From: Ottelia alismoides
Taxonomy: Eukaryota; Streptophyta; Magnoliopsida; Alismatales; Hydrocharitaceae
NCBI GenBank assembly: GCA_037367405.1
Contig: JAZKJV010008261.1
Location: forward strand, 1,612,001-1,676,000
Length of the DNA: 64,000 nucleotides
Reading direction: 5' to 3'
Positions 23,560 to 36,323 of the stretch are shown here, piece after piece. Each line of letters starts with the position of its first letter. The stretch's first letter is position 1. Under the pieces are notes generated by a model. It was not told where the DNA came from. It was given only the letters and a program-made list of their open reading frames with translations, and did no database searches. Position numbers and translations under genes: made by a program.

Positions 23560-25409
23560 ACTCGTCAGGATTGGAGGATACATCACGAACTACCTGCTCT
23601 TTGAGCTTAAAATTTTTGGGGTTCACCTCAACTTACGCTGATATTATCATCTTGGTGGAAGTGAGGTCGTCGAGATGCTAGCTCATCTCTATTAGGATCT
23701 TCACCAATTGAGCCAAATAGTCCAAGGCTAGGTTGACGGGTACGGCCTCTAAAGATTCAGTGTGATGACCACACTAAGATTGTTACGGAGGATACGACTG
23801 ATTATTCTGTGAAAAATACTGAGGAGAATACTATTGTTGATAATATGGAGGAGGAGGGGGGATACTAGTTTTGATATGAAGCAATAGGGTAATGTTGATA
23901 TGGTTGTTGATGATGGTACATCGGCTGCTGATATGACTATCTCTAATTGTGAGCTTGGGGTGATGACTGAGGTAAACTCATGAAAAACTTCCCACCATGA
24001 GATTGGTGGTACAGTATGAGGCTAGTGGACTAACCCTGTTGATGTCTATTAGGACTAGTCAGTTGTTGTCCATTACTCCAATCATCGTTCACCTCCTGGA
24101 TTTGGGGTGGAGGTGGGAATAATGCTTTAGCAAAAGAATGAGGCTCAGGGTGGTACACAATCATCTACTGTTGCAGTTATAGTGATGGTGGTACTTGATC
24201 AGCTGCATGCATGTAATGCACGTGTTGAATAGATGACAGCTGCACTGGACTCTACGATGGTGATAGTTATTTCGACTCGACAAGAGTCATGGCTGATGAG
24301 CTCACAAACTGGCAAGTACTAATCATGCTAACAAAGAGCTCCAGATTCTTGGTGATCTGGTCAACTTTTTCCAGGTTCTTGGTTCTTTTTTCGATCACAA
24401 GATAGTTTTTCAAGGTCGTGTGATCCCTTCTCTATTATGTCCACATTGGATAGGTGGCTCCCTATGATGCTCAGGTTAGAGCTCTCATCCATATCCTCAT
24501 CATGTGATGTTGCCATATTGATAGTCCTGTGGTGGATCTGGGGTTGCTTCTAATATGCTCGAGATGAAGATAATGTGGCCTCTCCTTCGACCATTTCCTC
24601 GAATATCTTTTATGCAATATCTCCATCCTTATTGAAGTGAGAGCCACCACATGCGGTATCGATCAGTCTCTGAGTTTCTTGTGTTAGGCTCCCAAAGAAG
24701 TGTTGGACCATAATGGTCGAGATATCGTGGTGGGGTCACTTGTCATGCAAATCCTTGAATCTCTCCCAAGATTCATGTATGGACTCATGGGGTCCTTGAG
24801 AGAAATTTGAGATGCGGGCACGAATCTGGTTGAACTGACCAAGGGGATAGAATTTGTGTAGGAATGCTGACTTGAGTTCCTCCTAGGTCGTCACTAGCTT
24901 TCCCAAATGATTAATCCAATATAATTCCTTACCTGAAGGCTAAAGGGAAAGGCAGTCATCTTGACTTCACCTAAGGGGATGTTATGGTAGTGCTGCGGAT
25001 GCGGCCAAACTATTACTGATGGATGTAGGATTCCTCATTGGTGTTATGTGGAATGATGGAAGAAGAGACAAGAGTTGTGGTTTGAGCTCAAAGTATCCGT
25101 GGATTAATGGATTCTGGATCCGCTTGGTCATCTGGTCAGCGCCAGGATTGTAAGTCTCTTTCAAGGTAGGTTTTAGAGCCTTCTTCTTTCCTCATCTTCC
25201 CCTCCATGGGGTCCATCTGCCTATGCTTTTTCTCAGCATCATCCTCCTTTGTTCTCTCCATCTCTCCTCAACTCTAGTAGCATCTCATGTAAGGAAGCCT
25301 GGGCTTCAACTTGTGTAGCCAACTATGTTTGGATCGCCTGTATGGAGACGAGAATATGAGCGTTCACTTCATTCTGCTCAACTTGGTCTGCCTTCTCTTT
25401 GGAAGCCAT
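23560..25409 (-). pseudogene. gag: Ty3/gypsy gag (Athila/Tat type), minus strand, broken
   Basis: Reads from ATG at 25409 (MASKEKADQVEQNEVN) through AQASLHEMLLELRRDGENK, then NPLIHGYFELKPQ (25110). The capsid core follows with LYWINHLGKLVTT, EELKSAFLHKFYPLGQF, ESWERFKDLHDK, HFFGSLTQETQRLIDTACGG (near 24650-24710) and IFEEMVEGEATLS. It ends VVRDVSSNPDES near 23560. Stops and frameshifts occur throughout. Gene order and content match the plus-strand gag at 14136-16138; the two are separate copies. The PBS for this element is at 27334-27358. After gag the element stops at the junction near 23540, so protease and polymerase are absent. Confidence 0.75.
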
Positions 25410-27333
25410 CTCCAAATCAGATAGAGGAAATATAGAGGTGTTCGGAATTAAGGCCAAATTCAAACTTTATTGAATCAGGCAATGTGTATGGAGACAGATT
25501 GATCTCCATACTCAAAGGAGGAATTTTAGGACAAGAGTAATCTCAAATTATTCGAGATAAAGAAGATGAGGAGTCTTGAGAATGGTTCGTAAGGTATGAA
25601 CCGGTCTCTCTGGAATCACCATGAATTATTGGATATGTTGGAGTTATGGAATCGATGTCGTCATCTGCAAAGTCTAGACTAATCCATCCAAGACCCTATA
25701 ACTTGAGAAATAAAATAAGTACAGATGAGGAATAATGAGCACAGAGACTCACATGGAACAAAATTAAAATAAAATAAGAAAAGGTTCAAATGAGAAAAGT
25801 AAAAAAGGAATGATATAAAGAAGTAAAAAATAAAAAGGTGCAAGCATGTGCGACTGTGAACTTTAACCTGATATAGACCCAAATAAACACCATGTAATTG
25901 GGTTCATCAACTCAACACATGTGAAGCCATGAATGTTCACTTATTTATCTTGTCAATTTAATTGGTTTTTTAGACAACTTTGTAGATCTTAGTCCTTAGC
26001 GCTACCCCTATAGCTGAGTGAGTACTACCAGATAAGTGTCATATACTTCTCACTACCTTTGTAACCAGTAGTCTACATTTTTTGAAGGTCCTTGATATCG
26101 GATCTGGGCCCACTACGCAACTAAAGAAATAGAAAGAAGAAACCAATGTGACAAATCAAATACTTCCCCTTTGTGGGGTACTCAAACATGGAATGATGAG
26201 ATGGGGACCCATCGTCGTAGTTCCCCTATGCTCAAGTAATTTAGACTAAGCCTGCAAGCAGATGTAGATCTTCTCGCCCATGCACCGATAGAAGCATTAT
26301 TACTTCATAGACTCGTGTAATAATCAAGGCAGCCACAAACTGAGATTTGGCTCTAATCCTTAGGGTTCGTGCCTTACTCGGTCTGGAGGGTACCAAAAGA
26401 CAATATGGGCTTTATGAACCTAATAGAATGAAATCCATTATATATTTTAATTAGGGTCAAATTTTATTTAGTAATCTACTTCTTTTAATTTTTAGTTTTG
26501 CACTTCTTTAGAGTATTTTTCAATAATAATCTTCTAATGAATTTTCCAATTCTCAATTTATTTAAGTCCAATTTATTCGTGTCAAATCAATGAATGCATT
26601 TAGGGTTAGAAATGAGTACCTTGCTCTAGCACTCCACAAGCAAAATGATCCGCATATTAATTAAAAACTAATCTATATGGTATGCAAGAGAGAACCGTCC
26701 TAAACATGAATTCTATTAGCGGGAAGCATCGATTAATTTAACTAAGTCCAAATGTAGATGTCCATAGGAACATGTAGTCTATTTAGGGTTTTGACCTATT
26801 AATTATCGGACTAAGAACAAATAAAAATCCCAAGTCTAAGGTCTCAAGCGCAGAAGACATAAAATATAAAAAAAGGCGAAAAACACAAATCACAAAAAAC
26901 AAATTAAAATAAAGGGAAAAAGGTAGAAATAAAATGAAGAAGGCAAGAAAAACATGTAAAATCTGGTCGTGTCCCATAGGTGAACAATCACTTGATGAGT
27001 GGACTCAGATAGTCTAAGTGTTCGGTTAATCTTGTATTATTACAAATAATATAAAGGGTCAATCTCTCACAAAATAAAAATAAAACTACTCTACACTTTT
27101 GATACTGAACTCCTTAGCTTTCTTCTTTCATTGGTGATCTCTCTTGTCGGGTCCAAGAAAGAAAGCTGATCTCTACCTTGCTTGGGTGCACAAGTATCCT
27201 AATAGATCGCCCTCACACATAGGGCCTCGCAACAATGGCAAATACAGAAATGGATTAGAACAAATAAGCCATTATTTAACAAAAATAAAAAGCGTGAATT
27301 AAAATAAAATAGACAACAATATGCAAAAACTAC
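25410..27333 (-). other. 5' leader of minus-strand gypsy element
   Basis: About 1.9 kb between PBS and gag with no conserved ORF. A long leader of this sort is usual in the Athila/Tat group. I see nothing else in it. Confidence 0.5.
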
Positions 27334-27358
27334 ATGTTGCTTCCCAGCAATGGTGCCA
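27334..27358 (-). other. Primer-binding site, tRNA-Asp type
   Basis: The minus strand reads TGGCACCATTGCTGGGAAGC, a diverged version of the Athila/Tat site TGGCGCCGTTGCCGGGGA. It sits at the edge of the LTR that begins at 27359, and sets the strand and the 5' LTR of the gag copy at 23560-25409. Confidence 0.75.
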
Positions 27359-28952
27359 TTAAATCGAGAGCTTTTGCATTTGTTTGCTAATCAAACACGA
27401 TTAGCAATCGTTGTGTGACCAAGTGTATCTCAATCAACAATTAACCCATAATTAATGATAAATCAACTAAGTATGAATGTCAGTTAAAATTTATTGTAAC
27501 TCTACAATAGATATTTATAGGTGTAAGTAATGTAGAGGCCGAACACATGGAGAAAAAGAAGGTAGATTAATTATTAATTATTCTAATTACTTGCTTTTTT
27601 AGTATCTTTATTTTTATGCGGGTTTTAGTTATATTTCTGTTTATGTATTTTAATTATTTAATATTTTTTATATTATAAATTTTCTATTTTAATTTTTTAT
27701 TTTTTCAATTTTTTAATTTATTTTTAATATAAGATTAGTAATTATATATATAATATATATATTATATGCTATAAGTACTATATAGTTAATATGTATATGA
27801 TAACAATTTATATTTTTATTTAAGTCAAAATATATTCAAATTATAAAAATAAAATATTTTTTATTTTATATTTTACATTATTTTTAAATTTTTATAGGAT
27901 TTATATTGATTTTTTGATATTTTTAAAGTAATAAATATAGCAAAATAGTGAGTGGATATTAAAGATTATTTTAGGTTTAATAAATATAAATAAGTCAAAA
28001 TTAACCAAAAACCATTTTTAACATATTTATATAATAAGGAAAAATCAAAACATAAAGATATATTTTTGGCTTTTTCTTTAATTTTTGCTAACAGTCGTTA
28101 TCTTCAGGTATCCCGTAGACGTCATTCAAAGCGAAGAAGTAGTCGCCCCTTGTGGATGTGTCTACTATTCCCGTAATTCGGGTGGTGCCATCCTGTAGGG
28201 AGTGTTCACATTGGCGAAAAAATTTGATAATGTTTTTAGGGTTTTCTTATTTCAGGTTTTTTTATTATATATTTTTAGGGCCTTTTGGATATATGATAGA
28301 TGATACTAAAATACATGTAATATAATTGTTTGGAATTTTTAAAAATGTTTTATATTTTTTATTGGTTTTTAATTTAAATAGGACAAAAATGCATCTTTTT
28401 AGATTTTCAATAAATAGAAAATTTATCTAAAATGCCAAACAAAAATTATGTGAGATAAAGCACGAAATTATGCACTCGTACAAATTTTCCTAGAATTTTC
28501 ATATCATCAAAAATATTTATAATGAAAAATATACATAAAATGCTACATTTTCAGAGTCCTCATTGTAATTTATAGAAACTAAACATTCATTACAGAACAG
28601 GTCCACAAAAGTAAATAGTACATTTACCATTTTTACAGCACCACACATGTAACTACACATGAGGTAGAAGGACTAATTTGTAATTATAGATAAGTTTAGG
28701 GTCCATTTTTTGCAAAATAACATAAAAATTTTACATAGGATATTATATTTATGGGGCTAAATGTTAAATACAAAATGTGCAGCTGTGTACCATGCAATTA
28801 CCTACGAAAGGGGTGTGCCTTGCACATGCGCTGAATAAGGCAGTCCTCGTGCTGCCACATGTCTCCACTTATGATGAGCAGCCCAGGAGGGGTGACACTT
28901 CGTCAGTGAAGGGCCCGGATTAAATCTAGCCTTGTTCTTGAACTAACAGTTG
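27359..28952 (-). mobile_element. Ty3/gypsy 5' LTR, 3' part (split by copia insertion)
   Basis: The U5 side of a minus-strand LTR, with the landmark AGGCCGAACACATGGAG (27536-27552), then an AT-rich zone and leader-like sequence. It ends at the target site GGAGG (28953-28957) of the copia element. The remaining 5' part of the same LTR is at 45113-47293, giving a ~3.8 kb LTR when rejoined. This matches the ~3.8-4 kb LTRs at 7058 and 17211. Confidence 0.7.
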
Positions 28953-28957
28953 GGAGG

Positions 28958-29889
28958 TGTTAGACGTGTGGGCCCGAGACAAACCATTTCTACAATAAAT
29001 GTTATTATAATCTTTGGTATATCAATAAAGGTTTATAATTTATTGCATTCCTTGTCTGAGATTAAATGAACGAATGCATTTATAAGGTCCCTTAGTACAA
29101 TTAGGGTTATGTATCATGGACATCTTAATAATCATACAATTGTTAATTCAATGGTTGAATCATAGAGGTTGGTACTTAGATGATATCAAAAGAGATAGAT
29201 TGAGGACTCATCAAGTATCGTCAAATGATTATTAAGAAAGGATCTCCAGCCTGAGAAGGAAATGGCAATATTTCTCTAAAGGTCGATATCTGATCGACCT
29301 CTTGATGGAGGTCCTATGCATAGAAAGAGAGATTTGGAGGTGTCGGATAAGTTAGGTTAAAGAGTTGACTTAACGAGATCGAGATAGCCAATACCTATGT
29401 CGTATGATGCCATGATATGGGCACACATCCTTTGATTGAAGACAATGTATTACTATAGGTCTAAGTATAAACATTAGGCAAATCATTAGGTTGATGACCT
29501 AATCAAGGACTATACACCAGCGAGTTGGTGTACATACAATGGCATATGAGTAATACATTCTCTCAAAGAGATCATACAGGTTCACTACTGAATCAGAAGA
29601 CATGAGCTCACTCATGAGATATTGGGATCGATCAAATTCCATGCAAGGTCGCCTTGCTTTGGAAGCATGACAAGAATTTGTAGGTATGATATATGCTTTT
29701 GGAAAAAAATATAATCAATACTAACCCCCAACGATCAGATGAAAAGCTTAGTGATAAAACCCTGAGGAAGACAATCTAAATATGATTTAAAACTTCGTAT
29801 TTATTCTAGGTCTTCCAGTATGTAGGATGTACAGGTATTGAGATTACTTGAGGGCGGTATGATTGTAAGCGATTGTATAACCATGACAC
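28958..29889 (+). mobile_element. Copia 5' LTR, first part
   Basis: Starts TGTTAGACGTGTGGGCCC. It is collinear with 42524-43452 (shared CCATTTCTACAATAAATGTTA, TATATCAATAAAGG, GGTCCCTTAGTACAATTAGGGTTATGTA) up to ATAACCATGACAC, where a gypsy LTR begins. Confidence 0.9.
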
Positions 29890-32560
29890 TGATGAATCTC
29901 GTATTGATCATGCTAAAAGCTGCTAATTAAAACCCCTGCTTAATCAAACCAATAAAATTATCCTTTAATTCTTTATTTTTATCCTGTATTATATTGTGTA
30001 TATTTTACCATTAAATTATTGTTTTTAATTTCTTTTATTATTTTATCCTCAAAAACCCCTAAAAATTAGGAAGAATAATTGTTTATAAATCATTGACCAT
30101 TAAAAGCCCTAAAAAATACAAAAACAACTCAAAACCACAAAATCGGTATTTTTATCCCCTTAAAAATACCCCAAAAAATACGTTTTGTACAAATGACCTC
30201 TTTTGGCTTTTTGACCAACATAAAAGTTGTAGATCTTGTCGAGACGAGCAACTTTCATGTTTTGACTTTTTCCTAATTCGGTCTCTAACTATTTCTTTCT
30301 TTTTATCTTTGTATTTTTAACTGAATTTTCTCATTGGGCCACGTGGCGCTCTCTGGAGCCGCCACGGGGCCCGCTTCTTCTCACGCCACCCGTCACCTCT
30401 CCTGGCCCTTGGATCAAGCTTGCCCAGACTCCATCCAGCTGTCCATCATCGCTCCACTTCTTAGCCATTCGATTTGCGCCCTGATCAGATCTGCGCCGTC
30501 CCCAAGCGCCTCTTTACCAGCCGTCGGATCGACCTCCTATCTAACGCCCTCCTCATGCCATGTATCCCCTCATCCACACCACTCGATCGTATCCTATCCA
30601 ACGTCCCTCAACGTGCCACGTCCCCCTTTAACCCTCGCCGTTCGATCTACCCCATCGCTTCATCTGGGCCGCTCTTTAGAGCACATCCCTCCACCACACG
30701 ATCAGATCCTAAGGATTTGATCGTGGCCCTCCACGTGCGCTCCAATCCCAGCCGTTGGATCGTTAGATCCAACGGCTATGGTCCATCATCACCTCCGTAA
30801 CCCCCCCTTCCCCAACCGTTTCAACTCACGACCCCCGCTCCCCTTCTTTTTTTGGCAGCCACCTCTGGCCATCCTCTCGCTCATAACGCCTCCCACTCCA
30901 GCCCACTCCCCTGTCTCCCTCGCGTAACTCCTTACGACCCCCCTCCATCATTCCCTCACCATTAAAACCCCCATTGAAACCCACCTCCTCATCACATAAC
31001 CCCCGTTCTTCCTCCGCCTATAAAACCTCGTCCACCGCCTCCGGTCACCAGGTCCACCATTTGGGATCTAGCCCAGTCTCCCCCACCCCTCCGGTGACAG
31101 CGGAGAGGGCGGGGCATCGAGGCGAAGACGCTTTGGTCTGATGTTGACCAGTGGTGCCTCCACAGCGTATCAGTGACCTCCGGCACCACCGAGCACCAGG
31201 GAGCAGTAGCCCCTGTCGTGCGAAGACCCAGGGCTCCACCGAACCCGGCACAGGCCACTTCCTCCGCCCAATACCTTGCTCCGGCAAGGAGATATTTTTT
31301 CTATTTTCTTCGATTTTTACCTCCATCTACCACAGCTCCCACGCTCGCTCGACCACCTCATTAGCTCCGCCACGTCACCAGCACCTTCGCCAACCCATCC
31401 CCCCTTCTCCAGAACCTCCCCTGCTCCGACTCCCCTCTCCTCCTGCTCCATCGGAGAAGATGACCTCAGGCCACCATTCTCGTCGCCTCTACAGCCTCCG
31501 TTCACCCCATTTCTCCTCACCATTCACTGCACGCTCCGGCTATCTAACAATTGCAGGTCCCCAAAGCTTCATTGGCTGGAGTCTGCATCGGACCACCTTC
31601 ACGCATTTCTGCTCCCGGCGAGGCTTCCCTGACCTTGACCTCTGATCATCCCCGGAGGCTCATCTAGTCTCCAGGATCTCCCGCCAGCACTTCCACGAGC
31701 TCCCCGGACCTCCGCCTTGCATGGTGGAGCTCGGTGGAGCGACCAGCAGGTCGCCGGAGCACAGCCTCCTCCAATGACCCGCGGTAGAGGAAAAAGTTAC
31801 AGGTGTCGTCCGATCATCTGGATCGGACGGCTATGATCATGCCACGTCGACGCCCGAGCCTCTCTTCCGAACCTACTGGCTCGGTTACACCGAGCGTCGT
31901 TCCGAACCATCAGATGTGCCCACGTGGCCCGAACCTCAGCCAACCTTCCGATCCTAGTCCTCTCACGTGCAGAGCACGTGGGGTCTGGAGAATTGCATGC
32001 AAGACCCTGGAATTTTTGATAATTCTAAAATGGTAACGTGCCTCACGTGCGTGCTAGGGTATTTTATATGGAGGCCTCAGAGTTTCTGGAAATTACAAAA
32101 AGGCCCCCACGCGCATGAAAATTACAAGGGGGCCCAAGTGGTTTTTGGTATTTGCAATTAGGTCCCTCTAGGGACCTAAATGCAATATTTATCCTGTTAT
32201 TTTTCTTGCATTTTTATTACAATTATGCCCATGTATTGTTTTTAGCATAACTTGAGCATCATTAGATCCAAATCGCATGATTTTAGTGTCGTTTTGATCC
32301 TTATTTTATCCTCTACATCTTAGCATGTTTATTTGTCTCATTTACCATTGTTTTAATTGAAGTGAATTTTTATGTGAAAAATGGGACCCTGCTCTCCTTG
32401 TCTTGCTTTGATCTGATGACCGTTGTTCATGTGTGTTCAAAATTGACTCTGATTTCATTTTATATTTTGTGCTCATAATATTTATGTATAATTGTATTCT
32501 TTAATCTGCATATAATTTCTCTTGCATATTTGCTCATGCAACAACTTAAATTGCATAAAA
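29890..32560 (+). mobile_element. Nested Ty3/gypsy 5' LTR
   Basis: Begins TGATGAATCTCGTATTGATCATGCT, followed by the GTTGTAGATCTTGTCGAGACGAGCAAC palindrome (30227-30253). A G+C-rich zone (30330-31990) contains the perfect inverted repeat GCCGTTGGATC..GATCCAACGGC (30751-30776) and a TATA box (31018-31027). It lies inside the copia 5' LTR. Its 3' end and PBS are not recognisable. The ORFs of up to 164 codons at 31151-31645 arise from unbiased G+C-rich LTR sequence on both strands and have no recognisable domain. Confidence 0.65.
31018..31027 (+). promoter_or_regulatory. LTR TATA box
   Basis: CTATAAAACC at the position in the LTR where the other copies have their TATA box. No clear donor-like site is at the usual 190-265 base distance here; the nearest good AG|GT is CAG|GTCC at 31556. 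Confidence 0.5.
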
Positions 32561-33131
32561 CATAAATAAAAAAATGCATGCATCATGGCTTGCCTTGTAA
32601 ATTGCTTAGAACTTCTTATGGACCTGAAATTGGAATTAATTCACATTGTGTCATCATGAATCGAAATTCGATAAATAAATTAGGTAATAGTGTCCTTGTG
32701 TCAACCTTAGTAGACTTGCCAAGTAAAAATATTCCACGGCATTCAAAGATCGTGATTTTGCTGAACCAAATTCGCCTCCTATACTACGACTAATTCACTT
32801 TATTAATGAGGCGAATTTCGCTTTCATCTAGATTAGGTCTAGAGAGAGTCTCTTTGGATTAGAAATTTGAGTGATGGCCCGACTCGACTCTCATGAAACG
32901 CAGTACACTTAAAATCATATCCTTATATTATATGTACAAACAGAGAGTTTGAAAATTAGAGAAGTTGGGTTCCTTTTGATTAAAGCTTGGTTGAGCTCAG
33001 AATTTTAGGATCACTCAAATTAAAGGTCTTCTATGGAATTAAGCCTTGAAAATACACATGCACAGCAGGGATGTAATCGATTAAGTCATTCATTCATGCT
33101 CGGGGACGAGCATGGTCTAAGTATAGGGGTA
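32561..33131 (+). other. Tail and PPT of nested gypsy element
   Basis: Collinear with the minus-strand tail at 59535-59780. Shared words are GAGAGTCTCTT, TCATATCCTTAT, ATATGT.TACAAA, GAGAGT.TGAAAATTAGAGAAGTTGG, and the GGGGACGAGCATGG...CTAAGTATAGGGG polypurine signature (33101-33129). The element therefore goes from LTR almost directly to tail, with gag and pol missing. Confidence 0.65.
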
Positions 33132-34163
33132 TGATGAATCTCGTATTCATCATGCTAAAATTGGTCATTTAGGCTCTGTTCCCCATCATTAACCTGTAAT
33201 TAGTCATTATTAGAGCATTATTAGCATTCATACATGTGTGAATAATATCTGCATTTCATCATGCATAATTGCATTTAAATCCCGTGTAAATTAGCCCAAA
33301 AAGCCGCTAACTTCTCATATTTTTATTAATTCAACCTAACTCCTATTGACCCCAACTACCTCCATTGTGTAGATATTACTAACCTTATTAAATAAAAAAT
33401 ACAAAAAATTACTAACCCAATAAGTGTCAAATAATCCCAAAGTCTAATTTCATATCTGACAGACTAAAATGAGCATATCTCCCACAAACAGTGTCTGATT
33501 TTGGTCTACTCACTTTTAAAGTACTCCATTTTCAAATACCTTCAAAACAAGACCAATTTCGTAAAATTCGGAGCTCATTTGTGAAAGTTGGGTTTTGGGC
33601 CTCTTTTGCGCATTTTGACTTTTTGCTATTTTTGACCTCAGTTTTTATGTCCTTAATTAACTCTTTTAATTTTATTTCTTCTTCATTTTTGGTCTTTGAT
33701 GAAAGTTTTATTAAGCGACACAAAAATCCAAATCCAGATCAAAACTAAAATCAAAGAAACTGACCAAGTCCAAGTGTCCGTTGTCGGGTTGTGTTTCTGA
33801 CTTATATTTTATTTTCCTATTTTCTTATTTATTAAAAGTCCAAAAAAATTAGATTAATGTGTAATTAATTTTCTTGTATTTTATCATATTTTTCTATAAT
33901 GTTTATCCCCTCTAAAACCACCAAAAAATACAAAATCCCAAAAAGTCAGTTTTCTATACACATGGAGAACCACCAAAAATACTACTTCTCACGAATGACC
34001 TCTTTTGCTCCCAGGTTCTTCATGAAAGTTGTAGATATCGATAAGACGAAAAATTTTGTGAAGGAAATTTTTCAATCCGAGGTCATTCTGTATGTCTTTT
34101 CTATTTTTCTTTAGTTTAAATTTTGAAATTTTTTTGGGGGCACCATATGGCAGCTCCCTCTCC
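33132..34163 (+). mobile_element. Nested Ty3/gypsy 3' LTR, truncated
   Basis: Starts TGATGAATCTCGTATTCATCATGC and is parallel to 29890-30370. Shared features are AAAATACAAAA..., CGAATGACCTCTTTTG, GTTGTAGATATCGATAAGACGAAAAA, and CAC.ATATGGCAGCTCC versus the CACGTGGCGCTCTC region. It breaks off after about 1 kb at the resumption of the copia LTR (~34164), so no target duplication is preserved. Confidence 0.75.
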
Positions 34164-35750
34164 CATTCCGAGGGAGTGATGAAACATGTTTGGATTTTAG
34201 TTACTCCTCTTAGTACATTAGTAATCCAATATTAGTCCAAATGTTGGACAATGATATGAATGTGATTCAAATGCAATGAGAAGATTAACTTTATAGTTTG
34301 ATTTAATTAAACATCTTTGAGAGGTCACCTTGATCTGGAATGTACAATCATTGTCCTTATCTCCAAGTATCTACGGAGAAAGCACATTATTCTTAAAACA
34401 GTTCAAGAATAATTCCATTGTTGATAATGTATCTAAGCATTCGGAAATTGATGATTAAATATGATTTAATAAATTATGAATAATGTGAATGTGGTTTATA
34501 TTAGTTGGATACACGAGAATAGTCATCTGAGGTAATTATATGACTTAATTATCAAGGATAAGATTAATGTGGATATCATTATACATAACAATCATGGATA
34601 TTTTAAATGTGATTTACAATATGTTGAAGAGATTTAATTGTAAATAATATGTATCAATTAAATGTTGATACGAACTGGATTTACATTGAATAATTAATTG
34701 TAAACGTAATTTACTTTTTATATTGGATAAATGGATATGATTCCTAATTGTCAATGGCATGATTGAAATTATCACACCATAATTTGGAATTATTTGGTGA
34801 ATAATTATACAATATAGTTGTTGCACATGTGAGATATTTGTTGAGATATGAGATCTCAGAAAATTGTAATGAGAGAGCCACCTTACATACATAGAGGGTA
34901 GACTGCCACTTTGAGTCCTATTTCAATATGGTTGTCTACTCTATGAAAGGAAGGAGGCTTGCTCCCCTTCCATTCATTCTACATGTTGATTGGTTTAATT
35001 TAAATTAAAATATATTGATGCATATTCAATATAAAAATTTAAATTAATCATTCGTTGTTGCAAATTTATGTTACAAAATCATGGTCATTATTTGAAAGCA
35101 TAAAATGATCTACACCCTTGATTATGTGTGCACATGGATTGAGATCCATGGATATCCGATATGTTATAAAAGAAAGGCTAGACTTAGCTCTTTTATTACA
35201 ACAACAATTCCAAGAGTAATAACTCTCTCTCTCTCTCTTTATTATCATACATGCCCCCATCTCTCTCTCAATATTGTGGTCGTCCACCATATTGACTAAG
35301 AGCCTCACAGTCATCGCGACGTCGCGTGCTGCCGGATCGACTGCTCATGTCTCAACCTTCTTAGGTGCATCTTGCTCATGAGGAAGGCTATTGATTTCAT
35401 GGGACAAAATCATGAAACTTCGCGCTTGGATCTTCAACTCAAATTACAAGAAGCATGCATCTCATCCACAAGTCCACAAGTGCATTCTTCGTTGGATTGG
35501 AGTTGAGATAGGAGGTCTCTTCACTTAGAGAAATAAGTGCTCGCAAACACGCTTCAAGAGGTAATTCTGTTACTCTTTTATGATATTGATGAAATGATAT
35601 GAGAATGGTTCTCTATCATGTGATTTCATATTTTATAAAAGTTTTAGTTTCCATTGCCCCGAGCAACTAGTATGGCTAGTCGATCTTGATCGCATGTGAT
35701 GTGATCTTCATGCTTCTTTGATGCACTAATGCCCAAACTGTAGCCTTTTA
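34164..35750 (+). mobile_element. Copia 5' LTR, second part
   Basis: Collinear with 43452-45107: GTGATGAAACA.GTTTGGATTTTAGT, TTGAGATCCATGGA.ATCC.ATATG, an (AG/CT)n stretch (35223-35240 versus 44583-44600), and GATCGCATGTGATGTGA. It ends TAGCCTTTTA just before the PBS. Confidence 0.9.
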
Positions 35751-35751
35751 G

Positions 35752-35765
35752 TGGTATCATAGCCT
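35752..35765 (+). other. Copia primer-binding site (initiator Met tRNA type)
   Basis: TGGTATCATAGCCT; plant copia elements use TGGTATCAGAGC, so one base differs. It lies one base after the LTR. Confidence 0.85.
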
Positions 35766-35933
35766 AGATCAAAGGTCTTGGATCTGATCCAAATCTTAAG
35801 GGAACAAGGTTTGTATATCGAATGCGCAGGGACTCGTAATTTATGCAAAAGATGCATGTTTCGAATTGTTTTTCGCTAAAATGAAAAGCTAATGCATATG
35901 CACTGTTTGGATGAATTTTTTGGATTATATATA

Positions 35934-36312
35934 GGGTAAAATGTATATGCCCCCTAAGGGGAGCTAACTTAGCTCCCCTCATCCTATTTTTCGCATATTT
36001 TTTTATTTTTTTAATAAAAACCATGTAAATTCATTATTATATCCCTATATTATGTCATTTAAATTTCATGAAAAACAGATACTCCTACGACCTCCATCCA
36101 GACAAGGTCGGTTTAAAAAATCCTGGGATCGTTAGAAAATGACTGTCTGGAGGGAGGTCGTAGGAGTCTCTGTTTCATACGAATTTTTTATGACATAGCA
36201 TAGGGATATAATGATGAATATTCACGGAAAAAATTCAAAAAACATAAAAAAGGGAGAAAATTGGGCGGGGGGAGCTAATTTAGCTCCCCCTAGGGGCAGC
36301 CCCATTTTACCC
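35934..36312. mobile_element. Inverted-repeat MITE, copy A
   Basis: 379 bp with long terminal inverted repeats: GGGTAAAATGTATATGCCCCCTAAGGGGAGCTAA at the left, and the matching reverse complement ending GGCAGCCCCATTTTACCC at the right. The interior is also largely self-complementary (CTCCTACGACCTCCATCCAGAC and GTCTGGAGGGAGGTCGTAGGAG, 36079-36170). It is flanked by TATATA on both sides. No ORF. Confidence 0.85.
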
Positions 36313-36323
36313 ATATATATATA

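Noticed and set aside
30334..30800. 128- and 108-codon ORFs as proline/serine-rich proteins
   Set aside because: U3/leader part of a gypsy LTR; the frame contains the palindromic GATCCAACGG pair and no domain.
31151..31645. Longest ORF on the plus strand outside recognised pol (164 codons), with overlapping ORFs in all frames
   Set aside because: It lies in the G+C-rich leader zone of a gypsy LTR, has low-complexity Pro/Ser/Arg content in every frame, no recognisable domain, and equally long ORFs on the opposite strand.
35223..35240. (CT)n run as an independent microsatellite insertion
   Set aside because: The same run is at the same place in the 3' LTR (44583-44600) and in the solo LTR (20581-20592, minus), so it belongs to the LTR.
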